A model generated the notes under the pieces. It was not told where the DNA came from, did not search any database, and saw nothing but the letters and a program-made list of their open reading frames with translations. Source: an uncultured Alphaproteobacteria bacterium (lineage in GTDB: Bacteria > Pseudomonadota > Alphaproteobacteria > UBA3830). From it: a DNA stretch of 19,076 nt. The DNA is taken from assembly GCA_905233775.1 (NCBI GenBank), contig CAJOEB010000010.1, positions 1 to 19,076 of the forward strand. Direction: 5' to 3'. The position numbers and the translations under genes were made by a program. Shown piece by piece: positions 7,752 through 14,711 of the stretch. Numbering within the stretch: position 1 is the stretch's first letter; each line of letters begins with the position of its first letter.

Positions 7752-9467
7752 ATGCATAGAATTTTATTGACTTTTTTATTGTTTATATTAGCTCATATTG
7801 ACCTTTCGTTCACAATGGAGCAGAAGGGGGGGGGTAATCCACTAAATGAATTCACAAGACTTACTGATAGGCACAAACCTACAATAGTCTTAGCAACCGA
7901 TGATGGATACGCAGTGCCTACTGCTGCGACCATATTATCAATTGAAGAAACAACCCCAGATCCAAAAAATGTTATTGTTTTATCCTATAAACTTTCGAAA
8001 AAAAATAAATGTGCATTAAAGAATCTAAGTAACGGAACAACGAATGTTATTGTTCAAAGAATACCTATGCAATATATAAAAGATGCGAAAAAATGTTCAA
8101 CAACTTGGAATGTTTTAGTTCAAGCAAGAATTTTTTATCAGGAAATTTTTAATGAACTAAATTCTAATCCGCAATTTTTAGAAAAAATCGGAGGAACACC
8201 TATTGAATATTTTATTCATATAGATTCCGATACAATTGTTGTTCGTAATCTTCTTAGTATATTAGAGTCTTCCACAATTTATAGTAATACTTGTTTCTCT
8301 TCAACTGATTTGTGTTTTATATCTAGAAGAAGATTAGATGAAGAATATATTAACGGTGTGAGTGGCGGAGTTGTCATTTGGATGCTTGAAGCTGTAAACA
8401 AACTGGGTTCTACCATCATGAGAGATAAATTAAGAGAGAGTATAGATCGAAATTTATATCTTAATTTTTATAGAAATGATAAATGTTATCAACTTTGGAG
8501 TATTCTTCGTGATAGTGATGATCGCGATACGTTGATAAAATCGTTAAGAGTTCTGGAAACATTAGATTTATCAAAATTAGATGAATTTATTTCTAAAATA
8601 AAAATGGAAAAACATTCAGCAGAATTTGTATCTTTTATCGAAATTTTTTCAGAGCTTAATAAAGTCTTTGGTAACCTTATAGCAGGAAAAATCAATGAGA
8701 TACTTAACTATTTAATAGAAGAATCTAGCGAAGAGAAAAAAGATTTATCTCATATGAATAGAGCATCAGGTATGGAAATAAAAATCATTCAAACAAATCC
8801 AACTGAAGAAGAAGTTATGAGTAAATGTTTGGTTAGTTTTTTTTCTCATAGATATAATTTTATTATGAAATATATTTTTCCAAAGTTAGACAAGACACCA
8901 CAAGATGAACTGAGTGAATGGGGATTATGCGGATATCCTCAAATAACTTCTTACAAGGATCTTTTAATGGAGTTATGCAAGAAGTATCCGCAAACTGTGG
9001 AAGAGATAATAAAAGAATTTAATGAAATAGTCGTGATGCATTTTGATATGTGTTATAAACCCTGGGAACCAAGATTTAGAGAATTGGCACGAGAAGATCA
9101 TGAATTATATAAAATAGCTTCCATATATTCTTATTATATCTATAAACTTTGTAATTTCGATAAAATCGATCAATGGAAAACGAGTTTTTCTAATATCCTA
9201 AAAGAATATGAAGAACCGGATATAATAGAGAGAGATGAAATTACGGAAATATTGAGATCTATTAATCACATGTTTAGAAAACCTCCATATACTGTTGTAC
9301 AACATCTTCGAATTATTCCAACAACATCATTGACAAGAATTTTGAAACTTATGTATAGCATGTCGTCAGATATAATAGAACATCCGAGAGGAGCAAAAGA
9401 AGAAAAAGAACAGAGAGAAAAAAATATGGCTATCGTACCATTACATACGAAATATTGGTGGGAATAA
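7752..9467 (+). CDS. GT8-like glycosyltransferase with N-terminal signal sequence and G9 tract
   Basis: 571 aa. Residues 1-21 form a signal peptide or signal anchor ('RILLTFLLFILAHI'), so the enzyme is exported or membrane-anchored. The rest matches the GT8 (glycogenin/LgtC) pattern: 'PTIVLATDDGYAVPTAATIL' near residues 43-62, a DxD metal/nucleotide-sugar site 'FIHIDSD' with D158-S-D160, 'NGVSGGVVIWML' at 201-212 (the family's NSG-type loop), and 'HFDMCYKPW' at 430-438 (the family's HxxGxxKPW). About 200 residues, largely helical, separate the last two motifs, which is longer than in LgtC. Donor and acceptor are unknown. A G9 tract covers the end of codon 25 and codons 26-28. No Shine-Dalgarno sequence precedes the ATG. 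No promoter stood out in 7650-7751. Confidence 0.75.
   Translation: MHRILLTFLLFILAHIDLSFTMEQKGGGNPLNEFTRLTDRHKPTIVLATDDGYAVPTAATILSIEETTPDPKNVIVLSYKLSKKNKCALKNLSNGTTNVIVQRIPMQYIKDAKKCSTTWNVLVQARIFYQEIFNELNSNPQFLEKIGGTPIEYFIHIDSDTIVVRNLLSILESSTIYSNTCFSSTDLCFISRRRLDEEYINGVSGGVVIWMLEAVNKLGSTIMRDKLRESIDRNLYLNFYRNDKCYQLWSILRDSDDRDTLIKSLRVLETLDLSKLDEFISKIKMEKHSAEFVSFIEIFSELNKVFGNLIAGKINEILNYLIEESSEEKKDLSHMNRASGMEIKIIQTNPTEEEVMSKCLVSFFSHRYNFIMKYIFPKLDKTPQDELSEWGLCGYPQITSYKDLLMELCKKYPQTVEEIIKEFNEIVVMHFDMCYKPWEPRFRELAREDHELYKIASIYSYYIYKLCNFDKIDQWKTSFSNILKEYEEPDIIERDEITEILRSINHMFRKPPYTVVQHLRIIPTTSLTRILKLMYSMSSDIIEHPRGAKEEKEQREKNMAIVPLHTKYWWE
7826..7834 (+). repeat. G9 homopolymer, candidate phase-variation tract (ON)
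   Basis: The run reads AAG GGG GGG GGT in frame just after the predicted signal sequence. Nine G keep the enzyme open. Ten G would put TAA directly after the tract, and eight G would reach TAA three codons later. Any one-base change should therefore abolish the catalytic domain. Confidence 0.75.
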
Positions 9468-9495
9468 ATTTATAACCATCATATTGCTGCTATTG

Positions 9496-9528
9496 CTGTT
9501 TTAAGCAACTTTAAAGAAAACAGAATTA
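9496..9528. terminator. possible bidirectional terminator between convergent genes
   Basis: CTGTTTT (9496-9502) pairs with AAAACAG (9517-9523) over 7 bp, with a short T-run following within ten bases. It sits between the stop codons of the glycosyltransferase (plus) and a TadE-like gene (minus), the expected place for a shared terminator. The stem is short and AT-rich. Confidence 0.35.
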
Positions 9529-9539
9529 CTTTTTCGAAA

Positions 9540-10345
9540 TTACTTTCCCGGAAATAATCCTGGTTTTGGTGTAATAACTAATTCGTAGGCGAAAAGATTG
9601 TTGGTAGCACCAGCATAAGTCATTTTAAACGTTTTTGGATTTAACAGAAAGAATCCAATTTTGTCTTTGCTGAAGTTACTTGTAGTTCTGTACATAAATC
9701 TTACAAGAACACGCTCATCACCATCTTTATCACAAACTAAATCAGGATGCGTACTTTTGATCTGGTCAAGTGTTCGTGATATGGGATTGTCACAAGCTCG
9801 ATCAACTCCGGGTTCTGTATCTGCTGCTGTATTACTATAGCAACGTTGGAATTGGTAATTGTTAGCGTTTACTCTTTTTACCCAATAACATATTAAAACA
9901 GGGAATACTCCGAAAGGCCAAGGCTTAAACATAGTGTTTGTATGAAAGAAATTCAGACAACTAATGTATGTAATTCTTCCGAAATCTTCTTTGGTTAATT
10001 GCTTTTCTGCCCGTATATTACTGATTTGCTGAATCATGCTTGCAGCAAGATAAGCAGACGTTTTTACTTTATTTTTTAATTCGTAGAAACGGTAATGATC
10101 GAGAGCAAAGAGAAGAAGAATAATTAAAATCGGAATTGAAAACGTGAACTCGATTAAAATGCTGCCATGGAAAGATTTTCGAAAATATTTTTGGAATGTT
10201 GCTGAAAATATCTGCTGAAATTTCCAAAATATCTGTAATATCTGCTGGAAACTTGCCAATATTTGCTGGCACAGACGGTCAACTACCCCCCCCCGTGAGT
10301 TCTGTAGGAGAACAGCTTAGATAATACTTTAGATATATTGATCAT
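9540..10345 (-). CDS. TadE-like pseudopilin 1, phase OFF at its G9 tract
   Basis: The body has the TadE-type N-terminus 'HGSILIEFTFSIPILIILLL': a prepilin-peptidase-like G/S junction with Glu at +5, then one transmembrane helix. A Cys-containing extracytoplasmic domain of about 180 residues ends 'YELVITPKPGLFPGK'. TadE proteins are minor pseudopilins or assembly factors of Tad/Flp pili. The best start is the ATG at 10343-10345, with AAGGA nine bases upstream, but at G9 its frame ends in TAG right after 'MINISKVLSK...THGGG'. With ten (or seven) G the product is 268 aa with a 61-residue leader. As assembled, the body is open only from a TTG at 10257-10259, without a visible ribosome-binding site. 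The frame is intact after the tract, so this is not ordinary decay. Confidence 0.75.
10191..10268 (-). repeat. degenerate 21-nt repeats in the leader of TadE-like gene 1
   Basis: Imperfect units beginning GCTG and ending AATAT(C/T)T on the plus strand follow one another. On the coding strand they give 'QQILASF', 'QQILQIF...' and 'QQIFSATF'. They lie between the G9 tract and the peptidase-like site, and the paralogue has nothing similar there. They lengthen an amphipathic, Gln/Phe-rich leader. Confidence 0.55.
10286..10294 (-). repeat. G9 homopolymer, candidate phase-variation tract (OFF)
   Basis: On the coding strand the ATG frame reads CAC GGG GGG GGG TAG, so the stop directly abuts the tract. 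Ten G give CAC GGG GGG GGG GTA GTT and continue into the TadE body without a stop. Eight G give GGT AGT TGA, another stop. Of lengths 8, 9 and 10, only 10 is ON. Confidence 0.8.
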
Positions 10346-10355
10346 TGATAATCTT
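10295..10355 (-). repeat. leader/RBS cassette, copy 1 (paired with 11398-11458)
   Basis: This stretch, together with the adjoining C9 and CTA, matches 11398-11458 with about five mismatches in 61 bases. It spans the ribosome-binding region, the ATG and the first 17 codons ('MINISKVLSK' then 'FSYRTH' or 'LSYRTH'). Similarity falls sharply just past the G tract. Confidence 0.8.
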
Positions 10356-10606
10356 CCTTTTTCTGTAGTTAAATTATAATACAATAGTTGTATATGTTAT
10401 TAATGAAAAATAATTAAAAGATTATAAAAACGACCTAAAATATTATATTAAATTTTATACAAAAAATTCACAAAAACTGATCTCGAAGATTGTTCGTAAA
10501 AAAATAGAAAATTCCGGAATAATGTTTTTTTGCTTTATGCGTTTTAATCATTTTCTTGTTTATAATGAATCTTTTTTATAAATTATTTATAAATAATGAC
10601 TTAAAA
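10346..10606 (-). promoter_or_regulatory. AT-rich spacer between the TadE-like genes, with a possible -10 box
   Basis: The spacer is 261 bp. On the minus strand a perfect TATAAT lies at 10373-10378, about 27 bases before the ATG of TadE-like gene 1, but I see no good -35 partner. A palindrome, ATTATTTATAAATAAT (10582-10597), lies just after the stop of TadE-like gene 2. Nothing else was recognisable. Confidence 0.35.
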
Positions 10607-11448
10607 TCAACTACTAACTACAGGAAAAAGTCCTGGTTTCGGTATTATTACAAGTCTATATGCAAAATTACCTCTGTTGGATTTGTATCTACTTATGCTG
10701 CCAAACTCTGGTGATAGAATGATAAATCCTAGTTTATTTTTGCTATATGATGCGCTTGGATGATAAAAACATTCGATAAGTAATTTTTCATCGCCAACAT
10801 TTTCTATAAACATATCCGTACGATCTAATGAAGGACATTTGGTAATCATAGCAGAATAATTTTGAGTTCGTGTTGCTCCAACATTCGAGAGTTGATCTAC
10901 ATTAGTTCCAAATTGATCTGCAGTTCCAAAAGAAATTGCTTGATATGTGTAACTATCATCTCCAACTTTTTTTACGTAAAAAAGGCATACTTTCATCATT
11001 ATACCAAAAGATTTTGTATCAAACAGATTGAAACAACTGGCATGGGTTATAAATGATAAATTCTCTGTATTTATTTGCTTATTTGAACGAGTATTACTGA
11101 TTTGTTGGATCATTGATGCCATCAAATAAGCCGATGATCTTATTTTATCCTTTAGTTCATAAAAGCGATAATGATCATTCACAAAAAATAGTAGTGAAAT
11201 CACAATAGGAATTGCAAAAGCAAATTCAATAAGTATACCTCCATGATAAGCTAAACGAGTTGTATTCAGTATATAAATTTTCTTTAAGAAATTTTTGAAA
11301 GTGCTTTTTAGATTTTTTTGGTTGTTTCTTTTAATTGTTTTTAAAAAATAAGAATTATACGTTTCTATCTTACATAAGAACTTTACTACCCCCCCCCGTG
11401 AGTTCTGTAGGAGAGCACCTTAGATAACACTTTAGATATATTAATCAT
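10607..11448 (-). CDS. TadE-like pseudopilin 2, phase OFF at its G9 tract
   Basis: Paralogue of the downstream gene. The TadE-type segment is 'HGGILIEFAFAIPIVISLLF', followed by 'NDHYRFYELKDKI' and the shared sequences 'ASMIQQISNTR' and 'IPKPGLFP'. The pilin frame is open from the G tract at 11397 down to the stop at 10607, but it has no start of its own: in that frame TAA lies eight codons upstream of the tract with no ATG between. The ATG at 11446-11448 is in another frame and ends at TAG just after the tract when it has nine G. With ten or seven G the product is 280 aa, with a 70-residue leader and Glu at +5 of the peptidase-like site. Role as for its paralogue: a probable envelope-anchored Tad pseudopilin. 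Confidence 0.75.
11389..11397 (-). repeat. G9 homopolymer, candidate phase-variation tract (OFF)
   Basis: The ATG frame reads CAC GGG GGG GGG TAG at nine G. Ten G give GGG GGG GGG GTA GTA AAG and join the TadE-like body. Eight G lead to TAA after a few codons. The tract is the same length as in the paralogue and in the same codon context. Confidence 0.8.
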
Positions 11449-11458
11449 TGATAATCTC
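11398..11458 (-). repeat. leader/RBS cassette, copy 2 (paired with 10295-10355)
   Basis: Second copy of the shared start region, about 92 percent identical by eye to the one at TadE-like gene 1. It includes the 'gattatcaATG' start context and the leader codons up to the G tract. Downstream leader sequences are unrelated in composition (Lys/Asn-rich here, Gln/Phe-rich in the other). Confidence 0.8.
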
Positions 11459-11542
11459 TTCATTTATAACCCCTTATAATACCATTAATTAATTCAATTA
11501 ATTAATAAGAAGATGTTAACAGATAATAGTTAATAAGTTGAT

Positions 11543-11578
11543 AAAATACGTCGCAGTAAGAAAAGTCGTATTTTTTTT
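11543..11578 (+). terminator. intrinsic-terminator-like hairpin upstream of the MFS gene
   Basis: AAAATACG (11543-11550) pairs perfectly with CGTATTTT (11567-11574) around a 16-nt loop, and the T-run extends to 11578 (eight T). On the plus strand this has the form of a Rho-independent terminator. No plus-strand gene precedes it, since the upstream neighbour is divergent. It may end a short transcript or act as an attenuator in the MFS leader. Confidence 0.45.
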
Positions 11579-11598
11579 ATTAACGCTAAATTATTTAT

Positions 11599-11621
11599 AA
11601 TAACTTATTAGATAAGTTATT
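11599..11621. other. perfect AT-rich inverted repeat upstream of the MFS gene
   Basis: AATAACTTA (11599-11607) and TAAGTTATT (11613-11621) form a perfect 9-bp dyad around a 5-nt spacer, about 100 bp before the MFS start. It could be an operator half-site pair or an RNA hairpin. The composition is so AT-rich that chance is possible. Confidence 0.35.
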
Positions 11622-11720
11622 TATTTATAGTAATAAGGTTCAAAAAATAAAAAGGAATAAATATCATAATTACACCAAAACAAAATATTAATTTATACGA
11701 CTATTAAAATTAATAAATAT

Positions 11721-13007
11721 ATGTTAAAAGTAGCTCGTAAATTCACAAGCATGGATTTTTCTATGAATAACGAAATCAATGAAACGCCAAAAATGCCGTT
11801 AACTGTTTGGGTTCTCGGAGCGGTAAGCTTTTTCTCAAATGCTGCAGCTGTAGTTATTACAGCTCTTACTCCAGAGTTTATTATACATGTTTTGGGATCA
11901 ACGGCAGCAGTCCTTGGATATATCAGAGGTTTTTCGGAAGCATTGTCGTACCTCGTAAAGTTGTTTTCCGGTGTTATCAGCGATTGGATGGGAAAGCGCA
12001 AAGTCCTGATATTATGGGGGTATTTATGTGCAGCTTTCGCTAAGCCGATGTTTGCGTTATCCCAAGGATTAGGGCTGTACGTGTCCGCGCAATTACTTGA
12101 GCGCGTTACAAATGGATTGCGTGATACTCCGCGCGACGCTCTTATAGCAGATTGTACTCCACGAGAGTTAAAAGGTGCAGCGTATGGTATTCGGCAAACC
12201 GGAGCTTTTGCCGGGTCAATGATCGGCTCTATTGCTTGTTTCTTTGTCCTTGCTAATTTTAAGGGAAGTTCGTCTGATAGTATTCGTCTCGTATACTTAC
12301 TTGCGTCTATTCCGATATTTATTGCGGTTCTGCTGATATATTATGGAATAAAAGAACCAAAAATCGTGGGTCTTCAAAAAAGACGCGGTTTTCCAATTCG
12401 TAAGTCGGATATCAAAGAACTTGGTGCTCATTTTTGGTTCTATATGTTCGTTTGTTTTGTATTTATGTGCGCAAGATATAGCGACGCTTTTTTAGCACTA
12501 AGAGCTAAAGAACTTGATCTCGATCTAAAATATATTCCGTTGGTACTTGCTGTTATGCATCTCTTTAATGCAGTTACTTCAAGGATTGTCGGTTCGTGGT
12601 CTGATCGTCGTGAAAGAAAAATCTTTTTAGCGTTTGGCTTTTGTATGATGCTTGCATCTTGTGTAATATTGGCTCTTGCAAAGGAGATTTGGCATGTATT
12701 CGTTGGCGTAGCAATATACGGCATACACTATGGAGCAACGCAAGGAACATTTTTCGCAATGGTTTCCGATTATGCGCCGCCTCAGATAAAAGGAACATCA
12801 ATTGGTATATTTAACCTTATCTGTTGTATAGGAATGTGTATTTCTAACGCTCTTACAGGAAATTTATGGACTATATCCGGTGCTGAAACAGCGTTTTCGG
12901 TTAATGCTGCAATAACATTTTGCGCAACTATATGCGTTTTGTTCGTCAAGCAAAATCACAACAAGGATAAGGATAAATTAGAACAGCAAAAGGTAATCGA
13001 AAAATGA
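11721..13007 (+). CDS. major facilitator superfamily transporter
   Basis: 428 aa with about 12 transmembrane helices. Signature MFS loops appear in both halves: 'GVISDWMGKRKVLIL' after helix 2 and 'GSWSDRRERKIFLAFGF' in the second half. A conserved segment, 'RVTNGLRDTPRDALIADCTP', is typical of a widespread MFS subgroup of unknown substrate. It probably exchanges a small metabolite across the inner membrane; which one cannot be told. The start is uncertain: ATG at 11721, 11751 or 11763 are all possible, none has a good ribosome-binding site, and the membrane domain begins near residue 27. The gene ends in ATGA, its TGA overlapping the ATG of prfB, so the two are translated from one message. 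Confidence 0.85.
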   Translation: MLKVARKFTSMDFSMNNEINETPKMPLTVWVLGAVSFFSNAAAVVITALTPEFIIHVLGSTAAVLGYIRGFSEALSYLVKLFSGVISDWMGKRKVLILWGYLCAAFAKPMFALSQGLGLYVSAQLLERVTNGLRDTPRDALIADCTPRELKGAAYGIRQTGAFAGSMIGSIACFFVLANFKGSSSDSIRLVYLLASIPIFIAVLLIYYGIKEPKIVGLQKRRGFPIRKSDIKELGAHFWFYMFVCFVFMCARYSDAFLALRAKELDLDLKYIPLVLAVMHLFNAVTSRIVGSWSDRRERKIFLAFGFCMMLASCVILALAKEIWHVFVGVAIYGIHYGATQGTFFAMVSDYAPPQIKGTSIGIFNLICCIGMCISNALTGNLWTISGAETAFSVNAAITFCATICVLFVKQNHNKDKDKLEQQKVIEK

Positions 13008-14102
13008 AAGAGGACATAAAAAAACTTCTTGAGGCTATAGAAAATAGTCTTTCCTTACTTCGGAGGTTTCTTTGAACCGGATTTATTGAAAGCAGAAATA
13101 GAAAAAATTTGCAAATTAACCGAGTCTGAAGATTTATGGAACGATCAGAATCGAGCAAAAGAGATAATGAAAAGAAAAGCTCAGCTTGAAAGCGAGCTAG
13201 AACGTTTTGAAAAAGCAGAATCTCAATTTTCCGATCTGAAATCTATGCTTGAATTGGCAGAAGCTGAAAATGAAGTGCAAATTATAGAAGAAACCGAAAA
13301 AGAAATCCAAAAATTACATAAATATATGAAGATTTATCAGCTCGAATGCTTTTTTTCCGGAGAAGCAGATAATAACAGCTGTTATTTAGAAGTACATTCA
13401 GGAGCAGGAGGCACAGAGGCTCAAGATTGGGCACAAATGTTGTTGAGAATGTATTCTCGTTGGGCGGAAGATCATAAATATTCTGTTGAAATTATTGAGG
13501 AAAGCGTTGGAGAAGAAGCCGGAATAAAGTCTACTACAATAAAAATCGACGGAATAAAAGCATACGGATGGCTTAAGAGCGAAGCCGGAGTACATCGTTT
13601 GGTTCGTATTTCTCCATTTGATTCAAACGCTCGTAGGCACACGAGTTTTGCATCGATTGGAGTTTATCCGGTAATTGATGAATCTATAAAAGTTGAGATA
13701 AACGACAGTGACTTACGCATCGATACATACAGGGCTTCCGGAGCAGGTGGTCAGCACGTTAATAAAACGGAGAGCGCAGTTCGTATAACACATATTCCAA
13801 CAGGGATTGTTGTCCAATGTCAAACAGATCGCTCACAACATAGAAATAAGGCAATAGCTTTTGATATGTTACGTGCGCGCTTATATGAATTAGAATTACG
13901 TAAGAAAGAAGAACAAAATAATGTTGGAGACAAAAACGAGATAGGTTGGGGACGCCAAATTCGATCTTATGTTATGCAACCGTATCAGATGGTAAAAGAT
14001 TTACGCACAGGATTTGAAAAAGGCGATGTATCAAGTGTATTAGACGGAAAAATAGATGAATTTCTGCAAACTTCCATCAGCGCGAAAGTAGAAAAGAAGT
14101 AA
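13004..14102 (+). CDS. prfB: peptide chain release factor 2, with programmed +1 frameshift
   Basis: RF2 terminates translation at UGA and UAA. Codons 1-23 run from ATG 13004 to CTT 13070-13072 and meet an in-frame TGA (13073-13075). A +1 shift resumes at GAA (13074) and continues to 14102, giving 365 aa, the same length as E. coli RF2. The stop-recognition tripeptide SPF is at about residues 203-205 ('VRISPFDSNARRHTSF') and the catalytic GGQ at about 248-250 ('SGAGGQHVNKTESAVR'). The N-terminal 80 or so residues form the usual helical domain. The start overlaps the MFS stop (ATGA). Regulation is autogenous: low RF2 lets ribosomes pause at TGA and shift frame. A functional RF2 gated by UGA also argues for the standard genetic code here. 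Confidence 0.96.
13061..13076 (+). promoter_or_regulatory. prfB programmed frameshift site
   Basis: The site is CGG AGG TTT CTT TGA A: an internal Shine-Dalgarno-like GGAGG (13062-13066), three bases, then the CTT-TGA slip site. This is the conserved RF2 arrangement, with the stimulatory SD three bases before CTT. Here the base after TGA is A, not the usual C. Confidence 0.93.
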
Positions 14103-14198
14103 CTCACTAAATAAGTAAGTAATTAACTAACTAAATAAATAACCAATAGAGTTTTGCAATAGCATTTCTTGGAATTTGTTGGATTTAGTCTTGAAAAT

Positions 14199-14222
14199 AT
14201 CTAAATATCTATCTAAATATCT
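14199..14222. repeat. 12-nt direct duplication in the prfB-rlmE spacer
   Basis: ATCTAAATATCT occurs twice in tandem. It lies in a 212-bp AT-rich spacer between the convergent prfB and rlmE remnant, which holds nothing else recognisable. An open frame across it (14176-14382) encodes only Phe/Ile/Leu/Tyr-rich sequence, and I do not regard it as a gene. Confidence 0.5.
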
Positions 14223-14314
14223 ATATGACTTCTCAAAAACATTTATGAATATAGTTAAGACTTTCACAAAAAACCTATTTATGTTTTTTTCTATATATTT
14301 ATTTTTTATATACT

Positions 14315-14711
14315 CTATCCAATATATCCAATTGCGACTATATATATTTCCACAGATTCGGTTCGACTTGCTTTTGGTTTAAAGAAACGAGCAATTTCAA
14401 ATTGACTTCTTACGAGATCAAAAAATGCTTTTTCTCCTCCGCCCTGAAAAATTTTAGCAACGAAACTGCCTCCTTTTTTTAAAAAGGTTTGTATGAAACT
14501 ATAAGCGCTTTCAACTAATCTCATAATTCTAAGATGATCGCTTTGACGATGTCCCAAAGTTGCAGGAGCCATATCTGACACGATCAAATCTGGCTTTTGT
14601 AATTGTTCATCTTCGAAATCGCCAATAAATCTTTTGACTTTATCATTGATCGGAGCAATCTTCTGAAAAATCTATCGCAGTTATTTTCGTAGACTTTATT
14701 AATGAAGGTAT
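14315..14711 (-). pseudogene. rlmE: rlmE (ftsJ) pseudogene, 23S rRNA 2'-O-ribose methyltransferase
   Basis: The C-terminal half is clear: 'FIGDFEDEQ', 'PDLIVSDMAPATLGHRQSDH', 'MRLVESAYSF', 'KKGGSFVAKIFQGG' and 'FKPKASRTESVEIYIVAIG' follow RlmE order and include Asp, Lys and Glu of the K-D-K-E catalytic set. The frame is blocked by TAG at 14672-14674. In the adjacent frame 'KSTKITAIDFSE' continues the homology (RlmE has a '...VIAIDLLP' strand here), showing a one-base frameshift near 14660-14670. Upstream, the SAM-binding glycine loop and the first catalytic Lys, roughly the first 100 residues, cannot be found. Intact RlmE methylates U2552 of 23S rRNA. This copy is non-functional unless the sequence is wrong at several points. 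Confidence 0.85.

Noticed and set aside
10582..10597. 16-bp AT palindrome as a regulatory site
   Set aside because: Only A and T, in a region of nearly pure AT, just after a stop codon; chance is sufficient.
9540..11448. Both TadE-like genes as ordinary decayed pseudogenes
   Set aside because: Each has a single interruption located exactly in a G9 run, an intact remaining frame and a conserved start cassette, which fits a switch better. Assembly error remains possible.
13004..13075. prfB as a pseudogene because of the in-frame TGA
   Set aside because: The TGA sits in a classical RF2 programmed frameshift site, and the full-length product has all key motifs.
14176..14382. Small Phe/Ile-rich open frame after prfB
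   Set aside because: It consists of AT-rich repeats, overlaps the end of the rlmE remnant and has no ribosome-binding site.
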